From NCBI RefSeq assembly GCF_046719765.1, contig NZ_JABEBY010000009.1, positions 55,619 to 119,618 on the forward strand: a stretch of 64,000 bases of DNA, given 5' to 3'. The notes under the pieces were generated by a model. The model had not been told where the DNA came from. It saw nothing but the letters and a program-made list of their open reading frames with translations, and did not search any database. The stretch is from Halonotius sp046719765. GTDB taxonomy: Archaea; Halobacteriota; Halobacteria; Halobacteriales; Haloferacaceae. The translations under genes and the position numbers were made by a program. Below, in pieces: positions 35,849-44,459 of the stretch (position 1 is the stretch's first letter; the number at the start of each line of letters is the position of its first letter).

Positions 35849-36632
35849 CGTGCCAGCGACGGTCTATCTCGTCGGGAGCGGCCCCGGCGATCCGGAGCTT
35901 CTGACCGTGAAGGCAAACCGCCTGCTGTCGGATGCCGATGTCGTCCTCCACGACAAGCTTCCCGGCCCGGAGATCCTTGAAGCGATCCCCGAACACAAAC
36001 GCGAAGACGTGGGCAAACGCGCCGACGGCGAGTGGACGCCACAGGAGTACACCAACCGCCGGCTCGTCGAACTCGCCGAGCAGGGCAAAACCGTCGTCCG
36101 GCTGAAGGGTGGCGACCCCTTCGTCTTCGGCCGCGGCGGCGAGGAGATGGAACATCTCGCGGCCAACGAGATCCCCTTCGAGGTCGTTCCTGGGATCACC
36201 TCCGCGACCGGCGCCCCCGGTGTCGCCGGGGTGCCGCTGACCCACCGCGATCACGTCTCCAGTGTCTCCTTTGTCACCGGCCACGAGGATCCAAGCAAGG
36301 ATGAATCGGCCGTCGACTGGGAGGCACTGGCCGACACCGGCGGGACGCTCGTCGTGTTGATGGGTGTTGGAAAGCTCCCGCTGTACACACAGGCATTGCG
36401 GGATGCCGGGATGGCTCCGGAAACACCGGTCGCACTCGTCGAGCGGGCGACGTGGCCGGAGATGACCGTCGCCACCGGCACCCTTGATTCCATCGTTGAG
36501 GTACGCGACGAGGTCGGGATCGAACCGCCGGCGATCACCGTGATCGGCGACGTGGCTGCGACACGGGCGGAGGTTGTCGACTTTCTGTTGAACCGGAGCG
36601 ACGACCAGCAGACGAGGGCCACCAACCGATGA
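35841..36632 (+). CDS. cobA: Uroporphyrinogen-III C-methyltransferase
   Basis: CobA (SumT) methylates uroporphyrinogen III at C-2 and C-7 to precorrin-2, the branch to siroheme, cobalamin and archaeal heme. The 263-residue protein has VYLVGSGPGDPELLTVKA, VRLKGGDPFVFGRGGEE, and GITSATGAPGVAGVPLTHR, typical of SumT. It overlaps hemC (start at 35841) and the next gene, hemD, by four bases. Confidence 0.95.
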   Translation: MADVPATVYLVGSGPGDPELLTVKANRLLSDADVVLHDKLPGPEILEAIPEHKREDVGKRADGEWTPQEYTNRRLVELAEQGKTVVRLKGGDPFVFGRGGEEMEHLAANEIPFEVVPGITSATGAPGVAGVPLTHRDHVSSVSFVTGHEDPSKDESAVDWEALADTGGTLVVLMGVGKLPLYTQALRDAGMAPETPVALVERATWPEMTVATGTLDSIVEVRDEVGIEPPAITVIGDVAATRAEVVDFLLNRSDDQQTRATNR

Positions 36633-37375
36633 GCCAGGAGGTCCGCGTGGCCGTCTTCCGGCCCGACGATGACCGCCTGACCGACGCCGTCGGACTCCTT
36701 GATTCGCTCGGCGCGACACCGATTGCTGATCCGATGCTCGAAATCGAGCCGACCGGTGCGGTACCACAATCAGATGCCGACTACGTCGTTTTCACGAGCA
36801 AAACCGGTGTCGAGCTCGCCGCCGAGGCGGGCTGGCAGCCCGGCGACGCGACGCTTGTCAGCATCGGCTCGGGGACGACCGCCGCCGCCACCAACGCCGG
36901 CTGGACGGTCGACCGCGAGCCCGACACCTACAGCTCCGCTGGCCTCGTTGAGCTGTTGGCCGACGATGTTGCCGACAGCCACGTCAACGTCGCCCGCAGC
37001 GATCACGGCAGTCAGGTGTTACTGGATGGCCTCGCCGACGCTGGCGCGAACGTGACCGAAACCGTTCTCTACCGCCTGGTTCGCCCGGCTGATGCCGGCG
37101 AGAGCACCGAATTGGCGGCTAACGGAGAACTTGAGGCGGTCGCATTCACCTCCTCACTGACGGTCGAACACTTCCTCGATGCGGCTGCCGATCGCGGCCT
37201 CCGGGATGCCGCCATCGATGGGCTCGATGGGGCTGTTGTCGGCACGATCGGCGAGCCGACCCGGGAGACCGCCGTCGACCACGGGATCGATGTCGACATC
37301 GTCCCCGAGGAAGCGACCTTCGAGGCGTTAGCAACCCGGGTTGTTGAGGCAGCGGCACCCAGTTACACCGAGTGA
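36629..37375 (+). CDS. hemD: Uroporphyrinogen-III synthase
   Basis: HemD closes and inverts the tetrapyrrole ring. The family is divergent, but the 248-residue protein shows the two-domain pattern. FTSKTGVELAAEAGW, VSIGSGTTAAATNAGW, RSDHGSQVLLDGLADAG, and VAFTSSLTVEHFL. The IGEPTRETAVDHG segment near the end matches HemD. It overlaps cobA by four bases (ATGA) and is the final member of the tetrapyrrole operon. Confidence 0.92.
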   Translation: MSQEVRVAVFRPDDDRLTDAVGLLDSLGATPIADPMLEIEPTGAVPQSDADYVVFTSKTGVELAAEAGWQPGDATLVSIGSGTTAAATNAGWTVDREPDTYSSAGLVELLADDVADSHVNVARSDHGSQVLLDGLADAGANVTETVLYRLVRPADAGESTELAANGELEAVAFTSSLTVEHFLDAAADRGLRDAAIDGLDGAVVGTIGEPTRETAVDHGIDVDIVPEEATFEALATRVVEAAAPSYTE

Positions 37376-37430
37376 TCGGACGCGATCGGGAGCCGGAGGC
37401 TTATATCCGATACCGCACAACCCACAGTCG

Positions 37431-38927
37431 ATGGCTTCGAGCCCCGTTCCCGAACTCGCCGAGCCGGCGGCCGCCTGCGCCGAGCGGCTGCTGGCGGCCG
37501 ACAGCGTGGTGCTGGCCTCGCATATCGACGCCGACGGGCTGACGAGTGCCGCCATCGCGGCGGCCGCACTCGAACGCGCGGGGATTCGTTTTGAAACTAT
37601 GTTTGCCAAACAGCTCGACGAGGAGGAGATCGCCGCGATCGCCGCAACCGACCACGACACCGCGTTGTTCACCGATTTCGGGAGCGGACAGCTCGATATC
37701 ATCGCCGACCACGAGGCTGCCGGCGATTTTACTCCCGTCATCGCCGATCACCACCAACCGGCCGACGCAACGACCGAGTTCCATCTTAACCCGCTGTTGT
37801 ATGGGCTCGACGGCGCGACCGAACTCTCGGGAGCCGGTGCAACGTACGTTCTCGCACGCGCGTTAGGAACGACCAAGTCGGCGACGGACGGCGCGACCCG
37901 CTCGGCAACAGACGGCGGCGTAACCGCCGACGCGACAGCGACCGATGAGCCGGGCCAAGACAACCGCGATCTCGCGGCTCTCGCGGTCGTCGGCGCGGTC
38001 GGCGATCGGCAGTCCGGCGTCGACGGGCTGACCGGCGCAAACGAGGGGATCGTCGAGGAGGGGGTTGCTGCCGGCGTCGTCGAGGCCGGCACCGACATCA
38101 CCCTCTACGGCAAGCAGACCCGGCCGCTGCCGAAGCTGCTGGAGTACGCCACCGAGGCCCGAATCCCGGGGATCTCAAACGACACCGCTGGGGCGATCAA
38201 GTTTCTCTCCGAGTTGGATCTCCAGCTCGAAACCGACGACGGCTGGCGGTGTTGGGTCGATCTCACCGATGAGGAACGACAGACGCTGCTCAGCGCGCTG
38301 ATCCAGCGCGCGGTTGCCAGCGGCGTCCCGGCCGATCGGATCGACGATCTCGTCGGGACGAGCTACCAGCTGGCCGCTGAGGAGCCCGGCACCGTCCTGC
38401 GGGATGCCAGCGAGTTCTCGACGCTGTTGAACGCGACCGCCCGGTACGAGCGCGCGGATGTCGGGCTGGCGGTCTGTCTCGGCGACCGCGAGGAAGCCTT
38501 CGAGCAGGCCCGAACGCTGCTCCGAAACCACCGAAAGAATCTCTCACAGGGTGTCGACTGGGTTACAAGCGAAGGCGTCACCACCGAGGACAACATCCAG
38601 TGGTTCGACGCCGGCAACGAGATTCGGGCGACGATCGTCGGCATCATCGCCGGTATGGCCATCGGCGAATCGGGGGTACGCCGCGATCAGCCGATCATCG
38701 GGTTCGCCGAGGACTCCGACGAGGAGATCAAGGTCTCCGCACGCGGGAACCACGCGCTCACCGCCGAGGGGCTGGATCTCTCGGTTGTGATGCGAGATGC
38801 CGCCCGCGCGGTTGATGGCGACGGCGGCGGCCATGACGTGGCAGCCGGGGCAACGATCCCGGCCGGGAAACAATCAGCGTTCGTCGCTGTTGCTGACGAG
38901 ATTGTTGGCGAGCAACTGTCGTCGTAA
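37431..38927 (+). CDS. DHH-family phosphoesterase (RecJ-like)
   Basis: The 498-residue protein has the DHH superfamily motifs: SHIDADGLTSAA near residue 25, TDFGSGQ, VIADHHQP near 105 and GAVGDRQ, plus the C-terminal DHHA1 GGGHDVAAGATIP (about 467). These hydrolyse phosphodiesters or act as nucleases (RecJ-like). A Thr/Ala/Asp insert with a repeated SATDG (about residues 148-165) sits between domains. A TTATAT box at 37401-37406, 25-30 bases ahead, suggests its own leaderless promoter, although hemD ends 55 bases earlier. Confidence 0.9.
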   Translation: MASSPVPELAEPAAACAERLLAADSVVLASHIDADGLTSAAIAAAALERAGIRFETMFAKQLDEEEIAAIAATDHDTALFTDFGSGQLDIIADHEAAGDFTPVIADHHQPADATTEFHLNPLLYGLDGATELSGAGATYVLARALGTTKSATDGATRSATDGGVTADATATDEPGQDNRDLAALAVVGAVGDRQSGVDGLTGANEGIVEEGVAAGVVEAGTDITLYGKQTRPLPKLLEYATEARIPGISNDTAGAIKFLSELDLQLETDDGWRCWVDLTDEERQTLLSALIQRAVASGVPADRIDDLVGTSYQLAAEEPGTVLRDASEFSTLLNATARYERADVGLAVCLGDREEAFEQARTLLRNHRKNLSQGVDWVTSEGVTTEDNIQWFDAGNEIRATIVGIIAGMAIGESGVRRDQPIIGFAEDSDEEIKVSARGNHALTAEGLDLSVVMRDAARAVDGDGGGHDVAAGATIPAGKQSAFVAVADEIVGEQLSS

Positions 38928-38931
38928 GGAA

Positions 38932-39528
38932 TTATTGGCCGCCGATGTCGCGAAACATCACGCGGTAGTCGTCGGCCGACAGCGTGTCGGCGAGATCAAG
39001 CAGTTCGTCATCAAGGGCTTCGAGGCGATCGAGTAGCTCGTCGTACTCGTCGCTGGCTTCGAGTTCGGAATCGGATTTCTGTGATTCAAGCAGCGCGCGC
39101 TTTGAGGCCAGCGACGCCGCCTCCTGTAGCAGATCGCCATACTCAGATCGGGTGAATAGCGTGTCGACGGCTTCCATCAGCTCATCCCGCGTGACGGGTT
39201 TGAGGATGTAGAGATCGAAGCCCATGTCGATGATATCGAAGTCGGGCTCAACACCGGTGACCATCGCCACTCGGCACTCCATCTCTTCGTCCTCGATAAC
39301 GTCGAGAACGACTTCCCCAGGTTCGTCCGGGAGCCGCCGATCCAGAAGGACGGCGTCGATCGAGTCCGGTAGCTCCTCGCCATCCGGGGCGGTCTCACCG
39401 TGAAGCACATCGATAGCTTCCGCGGCGGTCGTCGTGGTAACGACGGTGTACTCCGGTTCGAGGAACTTGTTGTAGAGATGGGTGACGGTCGGATCGTCCT
39501 CAACCACGAGGATCGTTTCGTCGCTCAT
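38932..39528 (-). CDS. Response regulator with HalX domain
   Basis: The 198-residue protein has a CheY-like receiver: LVVEDDPTV (acidic pocket), the phosphoacceptor D in VLLDRRLPDEPG (about residue 60), and LYILKPVTRDEL with the conserved lysine. A helical HalX domain (about 125-190, LLESQKSDSELEASDEYDE) follows. HalX proteins in haloarchaea lack an obvious DNA-binding domain. It has no paired histidine kinase here. The ATG at 39526-39528 is preferred over a GTG or ATG upstream. Confidence 0.9.
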   Translation of the reverse strand: MSDETILVVEDDPTVTHLYNKFLEPEYTVVTTTTAAEAIDVLHGETAPDGEELPDSIDAVLLDRRLPDEPGEVVLDVIEDEEMECRVAMVTGVEPDFDIIDMGFDLYILKPVTRDELMEAVDTLFTRSEYGDLLQEAASLASKRALLESQKSDSELEASDEYDELLDRLEALDDELLDLADTLSADDYRVMFRDIGGQ

Positions 39529-39626
39529 CGTCGGCCCACCCACGGCTCCATCCCGGTATGATCGGCCGGTCGGACGCTATCCACCCGCATATGTGTTGTG
39601 AGGCTCATGACGCAGCATAAATCCGT

Positions 39627-39644
39627 GTCAGACAGTCGTCTGAC
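39627..39644. promoter_or_regulatory. Perfect 7-bp inverted repeat, possible operator
   Basis: GTCAGAC and GTCTGAC flank AGTC, giving a perfect 18-base palindrome-like site. It lies in the 222-base spacer between the HalX response regulator and the KaiC-like gene, about 107 bases before the latter's start. An operator for either gene, or a weak hairpin, is possible. Confidence 0.4.
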
Positions 39645-39750
39645 GGCTCTGGGCATGTATGGATGTTTCAGAGAAATAAAGGTATGCACTGCGGCCGGTG
39701 GAGGCTCCGGAGCCGGTGGGCTCATTTAGGGGGCGGTCGTATGGCTCCGC

Positions 39751-40494
39751 ATGCCAGAGACAGTACAAACCGGCGTCGACGGCCTCGATTCGATTCTCGG
39801 CGGTGGGATCGTCAACAACGCGACCGTCCTCGTCAGCGGCAATCCCGGGACGGGGAAGAGTCTCTTCGGGATCAACTACCTGTACTCGGGTGTCGTCGAC
39901 CACGACGAACGCGGGATCTACATCTCCTTTGAGGAAAACGCCGAGGATATCAAGATGGCCGCCGAGTCGATCGGCTTCGATCGGTTTGGTGAGCTTGTCG
40001 ACAACGAGGACATCAAGATCTACGACAAACGCGAGATGCTGCAGGACGGCAACTTCAGCGAAACGATGGATCGACTGCTTGAGGTGTTTACCGAGGAAGA
40101 CTACGATCGGCTCGTCTTGGACTCGCTGACGATGTTTCAGCTGTTTTTCGAGGACGAACGCGAGAAACGCACCTACCTGCTGAAGTTCTCGGATATCCTC
40201 AAACAACACGGCCTGACCTCGCTGTTGATCAACGAACAGGGGGCGGTGTTTCCCGACACCGAGATCGGCCTCGAAAACTTCCTCACCGACGGCAACATCT
40301 ACTTCATCCAGACGCCGACCGACTCCGGGGTGAATCGGTACGTCTGGGTGGCCAAGATGCGAAAACAGGATATCGACACCGACATCTTCCCGATGGAGAT
40401 CAGCGACGGCGGGATCACAGTCTACGAGAAGGCAAGCGGCTTTTCGATGATGGCTGGGGAATCCGGCCCCGGCGACGACGGGCCGTCGTTTTGA
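39751..40494 (+). CDS. KaiC-like ATPase (HTR-like protein)
   Basis: The 247-residue single-domain RecA-type ATPase has Walker A SGNPGTGKSLF (G30-S37), an Asp-Glu Walker B region (RLVLDSLTMFQL) and the KaiC-like opening TGVDGLDSILGGGI. Haloarchaeal homologues are called HTR-like proteins; function is unproven. It resembles ArlH of the archaellum, which is encoded 10 kb away. The next gene on the opposite strand is an HTH regulator (six bases between stops). A link to motility is suggested by position next to the archaellins. Confidence 0.88.
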   Translation: MPETVQTGVDGLDSILGGGIVNNATVLVSGNPGTGKSLFGINYLYSGVVDHDERGIYISFEENAEDIKMAAESIGFDRFGELVDNEDIKIYDKREMLQDGNFSETMDRLLEVFTEEDYDRLVLDSLTMFQLFFEDEREKRTYLLKFSDILKQHGLTSLLINEQGAVFPDTEIGLENFLTDGNIYFIQTPTDSGVNRYVWVAKMRKQDIDTDIFPMEISDGGITVYEKASGFSMMAGESGPGDDGPSF

Positions 40495-40500
40495 GAAGCC

Positions 40501-40833
40501 CTAATTCGACATCGTCCGCCAGACATCGTCGAGTTTGTTTTTGACCGCCGATCGTTCGGCGATATCGACGGAGACACCCCCATCGAAGTTGACCTCGACC
40601 TTGTCGACGTTCCGGCGGTAGACCTTGATTCGGCGGTGTTCATCCGACAGCGGCCGATCATGGAGCGTCAACAGATCGGCGTCGGTGAGTTCATCGATCC
40701 GCCGGTAGCAGGTGGCGATTGGCACGTCAAGTTCGTCGCTGAGGTCTTGAGCGGATTTCGGCTCGGTTGTCGCCGACAGGATGTCCGTGTTGTACTTGTT
40801 GCCAAGCACCTCGATAAGCTCATCCGATGCCAT
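40501..40833 (-). CDS. ArsR-type winged-helix regulator
   Basis: The 110-residue protein has a winged helix: ASDELIEVLGNKYNTDIL, then SAQDLSDELDVPIATCYRRIDEL (HTH) and DEHRRIKVYRRNVDKVEV (wing). The C-terminus is amphipathic and could bind a partner. It is convergent with the KaiC-like gene. It is placed just before the archaellin array. Members of this group can regulate neighbouring genes, but its targets are unknown. Confidence 0.8.
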   Translation of the reverse strand: MASDELIEVLGNKYNTDILSATTEPKSAQDLSDELDVPIATCYRRIDELTDADLLTLHDRPLSDEHRRIKVYRRNVDKVEVNFDGGVSVDIAERSAVKNKLDDVWRTMSN

Positions 40834-41085
40834 TCTGTGATAATTACCGGTGACTGGGTAAAAAGCGTATCGGTGGCCGGTATGACGGGTGCGACGATCG
40901 GCGGCTATCACAGCTAATAGTCACGGTTGAGTTAGGTGAGGGATCACAGGAAGTCGTCCGCTGACCGGTACCGTGCGTGTGATCGGTGTCAGCGGTAGCA
41001 ACTGTCACGCACAGGGCTTACCGGCTGTATCGACCGATAACTATCGTGTTGGGGGAGGCGCATTCCGGAGGCAAACTGTCGTTAG

Positions 41086-41146
41086 TTTTAACACCATAGC
41101 CATCTAACGTAACGATATCAGACTGGAGTGCGGGCGGTATCCAGTC
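41086..41146 (+). promoter_or_regulatory. Promoter and leader hairpin of the first archaellin
   Basis: GTTTTAACA (41086-41094) is the TATA candidate. The leader has a perfect inverted repeat GACTGGA (41121-41127) / TCCAGTC (41140-41146), ending 13 bases before the ATG at 41160. There is no GGAGG Shine-Dalgarno. It resembles the hairpins before the other archaellins, though its arms are different. Confidence 0.55.
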
Positions 41147-41159
41147 GGGGGAACACACC

Positions 41160-41771
41160 ATGTTCAGCACAGCAAGCAGGGGTCAAGTGGGGATCGGTAC
41201 CCTCATCGTGTTCATCGCGATGGTCTTAGTCGCAGCTATCGCTGCGGGGGTTCTGATCAACACCGCTGGACTCCTCCAGGCGCAAGCACAGTCCACAGGT
41301 GAAGAAACGACGGCACAGGTTAGTGATCGGATAGCGATCGGTGAAGCGGTTGGCTATGATACAAGCTCGTCCACTGGGACGGACGCAGGAAAGATCGATA
41401 CCATAAATGTCTCAATGCGGCTGGCAGCCGGTGCTGATCCGATCAATCTAAGCGAGGCATCGTACACCCTTGACACTGACGGGAGTGCAAGAGTTATTAG
41501 CGGTGTGAATTCGAGTGATCCGTTAACGTTCTATCAGGTACAGGGCTTTGATGAGAAACCACTGATCCTAGCAGATCAAAACGATCTCATGGTTGTCCAA
41601 TTTAACCTTAATGACACTTCCGGCAATAGTAATGGGATAGAGGGTATCAACGCTATCGAAGATGGTGATGATATAACAATCATCGTGCAGGCTCCGGCAG
41701 GTGGGAGCACCTACGCTACCCTGAAGGCACCACGGCGGATCAACCAAGGCGAATCTTACATCCTCTCCTAA
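41160..41771 (+). CDS. Archaellin (archaellum filament protein)
   Basis: The 203-residue protein is a filament subunit. The class III signal MFSTASRG is predicted to be cut before QVGIGTL. The hydrophobic helix IVFIAMVLVAAIAAGVLI follows, with INTAGLLQAQAQ, then a variable middle and the conserved end QAPAGGSTYATLKAPRRI. Four N-X-S/T sites are seen (NVS, NLS, NSS, NDT), matching archaellin N-glycosylation. It is the first of four tandem copies. Its own promoter and leader hairpin precede it. Confidence 0.96.
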   Translation: MFSTASRGQVGIGTLIVFIAMVLVAAIAAGVLINTAGLLQAQAQSTGEETTAQVSDRIAIGEAVGYDTSSSTGTDAGKIDTINVSMRLAAGADPINLSEASYTLDTDGSARVISGVNSSDPLTFYQVQGFDEKPLILADQNDLMVVQFNLNDTSGNSNGIEGINAIEDGDDITIIVQAPAGGSTYATLKAPRRINQGESYILS

Positions 41772-42051
41772 GTCCTGTTTCTCCCGCTGGATCAGTTTCC
41801 AACTTTGATTCCAATGTGGCTGCACCCTGTTTGCGGCACCACTGTTTGATAGATAGCAGAACTAATCCAATGTTGTGACGTAGTGAGTTGGGTTATTTCG
41901 ACTATTCTCTCCCCATGAGAGCAACAACTCACCATCATTCTGTTTCGATTACATTATTCTCAGAAAAGATAATTTGAAGACCATTTTTATGTGACTCCTC
42001 GGTTGATGTTCAGGTAACGCCTGCCCTGTTCCGGGTCAGGCAAGTCACACT
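41772..42051. promoter_or_regulatory. Intergenic spacer with archaellin 2 promoter and leader hairpin
   Basis: The spacer has no gene. The conserved block AGATAATTTG (41967-41976) precedes CATTTTTAT (41982-41990), 62 bases before the ATG at 42052. The leader has GCCTGCCC (42019-42026) and GGGTCAGGC (42033-42041), a near-perfect hairpin ending 10 bases before the start. The same AGATAATTTG-CATTTTTAT layout recurs before archaellin 4. Confidence 0.65.
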
Positions 42052-42627
42052 ATGTTCGAGTCAGCCACCCGAGGTCAGGTCGGCATCGGGACGCTCATCG
42101 TGTTTATCGCGATGGTACTGGTCGCGGCGATCGCGGCTGGTGTCCTCATCAACACCGCCGGCCTCCTCCAAGCACAAGCACAGCAAACCGGCGAGGAAAC
42201 AACTGCCGAGGTCAGCAACATCGTCCAGATCAATCAGGTGATCGGCGAAGACACCACCCCCGACGGGCGGATCGATATCCTCAACGCAAGCGTCCGGCTC
42301 GCCTCCGGCTCCGATCCGGTCAACCTGAGTGAGGTCTCCTATACGGTCGAAACAAACGGGAGTGCGACCGTCATCAATGGGAACAACCAGACAAACAACG
42401 CGGTCTCGCTGTTCCAAGAACAGAGTCTTGAGGATGGGACAAGCATCCTCTCGGAGCAGGAGGATCTCATGGTCGTCCAGTTCGATCTGGCAGAATCGTC
42501 CGAGCTGGATCCGCTTGGAGAGTCTGATACAATCACCCTCGTCGCGCAGGCCCCCGCGGGCGGGAGTACATACAAACAGCTCCAAGCACCCCGCCGGATC
42601 AAGGACGGTAACTCGTACATCCTCTGA
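42052..42627 (+). CDS. Archaellin (archaellum filament protein)
   Basis: This 191-residue copy has signal MFESATRG before QVGIGTL, and the same N-terminal 50 residues as its neighbours. The middle varies, with sites NAS, NLS, NGS and NQT. It ends QAPAGGSTYKQLQAPRRI. It lies about 280 bases after archaellin 1 and has its own promoter. Multiple archaellins in haloarchaea can be major or minor filament components; sequence does not tell which. Confidence 0.96.
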   Translation: MFESATRGQVGIGTLIVFIAMVLVAAIAAGVLINTAGLLQAQAQQTGEETTAEVSNIVQINQVIGEDTTPDGRIDILNASVRLASGSDPVNLSEVSYTVETNGSATVINGNNQTNNAVSLFQEQSLEDGTSILSEQEDLMVVQFDLAESSELDPLGESDTITLVAQAPAGGSTYKQLQAPRRIKDGNSYIL

Positions 42628-42763
42628 TGAGGCAATAGGTCGAATCGCCGGGGCTGACTTGTTGTGGGTAGATCTACTCGTGATCGGTGGTTGATCGATT
42701 GAACCATCGGCGTAATCCGAGATATTATTACTCCAAGACATAGTATAGCAGCCATATCACCGT

Positions 42764-42824
42764 CATTTTTATTATCATGTACCGACAAAGGTAGCCTAAC
42801 GTCTGACCTTCAGTGGGTTCAGGC
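42764..42824 (+). promoter_or_regulatory. Promoter and leader hairpin of archaellin 3
   Basis: CATTTTTAT (42764-42772) is 63 bases before the ATG at 42835. The leader GTCTGACC (42801-42808) and GGGTTCAGGC (42815-42824) can pair partly and end 10 bases before the ATG. This repeats the spacing seen before archaellins 2 and 4. Confidence 0.6.
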
Positions 42825-42834
42825 GGGGTCAACC

Positions 42835-43416
42835 ATGTTCAGCACAGAACGCCGCGGCCAGGTAGGGATAGGTACGCTCATCGTGTTCATCGCGATGGTG
42901 TTAGTGGCTGCGATAGCCGCTGGCGTGCTTATCAATACCGCTGGCCTCCTGCAAGCACAGGCTCAACAGACAGGCGAAGAGACCACCGCCGAGGTGAGTA
43001 ATGTTATTCAGATCGGTTCAGTTGTTGCAAAAGATACCGGTTCTGGTAATGGCAAACTTGATCAAATAAATGCAAGTATCCGTCTTGCGTCGGGAGCCGA
43101 CCCGATTAACGTGAGTAAGGCGTCATACACGTTAGCCACGGCCGGGAACGCATCGGTGATCAGCGGCAATCCAGATGAAAGTGATGTGCTTGATAGCATC
43201 ACTGAAAAACAGGGGGATGTGGATAACAAAATCATCGCCGACCAGGAAGATTTGGTTATCGTCAGCTTTGATCTTTCGGCCGGCAGCTCCAATCTCCAAC
43301 CACTCAAGGCTAATCAGGAGTTGGAAATAATCGCTCAAGCCCCCGCGGGCGGAAACACATACCGGTCACTCACGGCACCACGCCGAATCAAGGATGGTGA
43401 ATCCTACATCCTCTAA
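42835..43416 (+). CDS. Archaellin (archaellum filament protein)
   Basis: This 193-residue copy has signal MFSTERRG and cleavage before QVGIGTL. The variable middle holds NAS, NVS and NAS sequons, with a different loop (KQGDVDNKIIADQEDLV). It ends QAPAGGNTYRSLTAPRRI. It belongs to the tandem array; a clear hairpin at 43434-43454 follows its stop and may terminate transcription. Confidence 0.96.
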   Translation: MFSTERRGQVGIGTLIVFIAMVLVAAIAAGVLINTAGLLQAQAQQTGEETTAEVSNVIQIGSVVAKDTGSGNGKLDQINASIRLASGADPINVSKASYTLATAGNASVISGNPDESDVLDSITEKQGDVDNKIIADQEDLVIVSFDLSAGSSNLQPLKANQELEIIAQAPAGGNTYRSLTAPRRIKDGESYIL

Positions 43417-43750
43417 GATACCTGCGGCTCACAACCCACCGTCGCGACGTGGGTGGAACACACTACGGTAGCATCGGCACGCCCGGTGCCGGCTACTGTA
43501 TATGGGTTTGGTACGCTTGCGCCCGGACACTCTCGTTCTGGGCTTTTCTGAGAGAACACAAAACTCGCTACTGCCAAGAGTAGCGTCAGGCCTGGTCGTT
43601 GCTGGTTTGTGACTTACTGTTGGCTGCGTAGATAGTCACTTCAAATTGTACTATTATCAGGACAGATAATTTGGTAGTCATTTTTATACCGATCCACTGT
43701 CACCGTTTCAGTACCGTCTGGTCCAATTACGGGCTCAGGCGTACCAAACC
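43417..43750. promoter_or_regulatory. Intergenic region: terminator-like hairpins and archaellin 4 promoter
   Basis: No gene is seen in these 334 bases. A near-palindrome ACCCAC-CGTCGCGACG-TGGGT lies at 43434-43454, and a second inverted repeat CGCTACT/AGTAGCG at 43566-43585. The archaellin 4 promoter block AGATAATTTG followed by CATTTTTAT (43679-43687) lies 64 bases before the ATG. The leader GTCTGGTCC (43716-43724) and GGGCTCAGGC (43731-43740) end 10 bases before it. Confidence 0.6.
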
Positions 43751-44329
43751 ATGTTCAACACAGACGACCGAGGTCAGGTGGGGATCGGAACACTCATCGT
43801 GTTCATCGCGATGGTTCTGGTCGCAGCGATCGCGGCCGGTGTTCTGATCAACACTGCAGGCCTCCTACAAGCACAAGCACAGCAAACAGGTGAAGAGACG
43901 ACTGCTGAAGTCAGTAATGTCGTCCAGTTTGGAGAGATTGTCGGGATCGAAGACGACGGTGACGACCAGATCGAAACGCTGAATGCGACGCTTCGACTGG
44001 CGTCGGGCTCTGATGCGATAAATGTCAGCCAGGCGTCGTACACGATCTCGAGTCCTGAAGGGAATGCAACAGTCGTGAGCGGAAACGAAAACTCAAACGG
44101 GGCGATCACTCTCAGCTCGAAACAGAGTTTGGAGCCTGGTGCCCAGATCCTCGCAGAACAGGAGGATCTAATGGTTGTCACAATCGAGCTTGACGACCAG
44201 AACGGCATCGAACCGCTTAATTCCTCAGAACGAGTCCGGATTGTCGCGCAGGCTCCCGCTGGCGGGAACACGTACACGGAGCTGAAGACACCACGCCGGA
44301 TCTTCGACAACGAGTCGTACATCCTCTAA
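43751..44329 (+). CDS. Archaellin (archaellum filament protein)
   Basis: This 192-residue copy has signal MFNTDDRG, cut before QVGIGTL. Sequons NAT, NVS, NAT, NSS and NES are present. The conserved helix and QAPAGGNTYTELKTPRRI end are retained. It is the last of the four-gene array. A T-rich stretch (44352-44357) follows the stop and may end the transcript. Confidence 0.96.
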   Translation: MFNTDDRGQVGIGTLIVFIAMVLVAAIAAGVLINTAGLLQAQAQQTGEETTAEVSNVVQFGEIVGIEDDGDDQIETLNATLRLASGSDAINVSQASYTISSPEGNATVVSGNENSNGAITLSSKQSLEPGAQILAEQEDLMVVTIELDDQNGIEPLNSSERVRIVAQAPAGGNTYTELKTPRRIFDNESYIL

Positions 44330-44459
44330 GCTGACCTCGATCCTTTCCCCATTTTTTATCGAACAGCCTGATAGCAGCGGCGTTGTGCCGACCGACTACG
44401 ATCGACAACCCTCGGTCGCCACGACAACAATTATTACGATCGTGGGAATTGGACATCGT

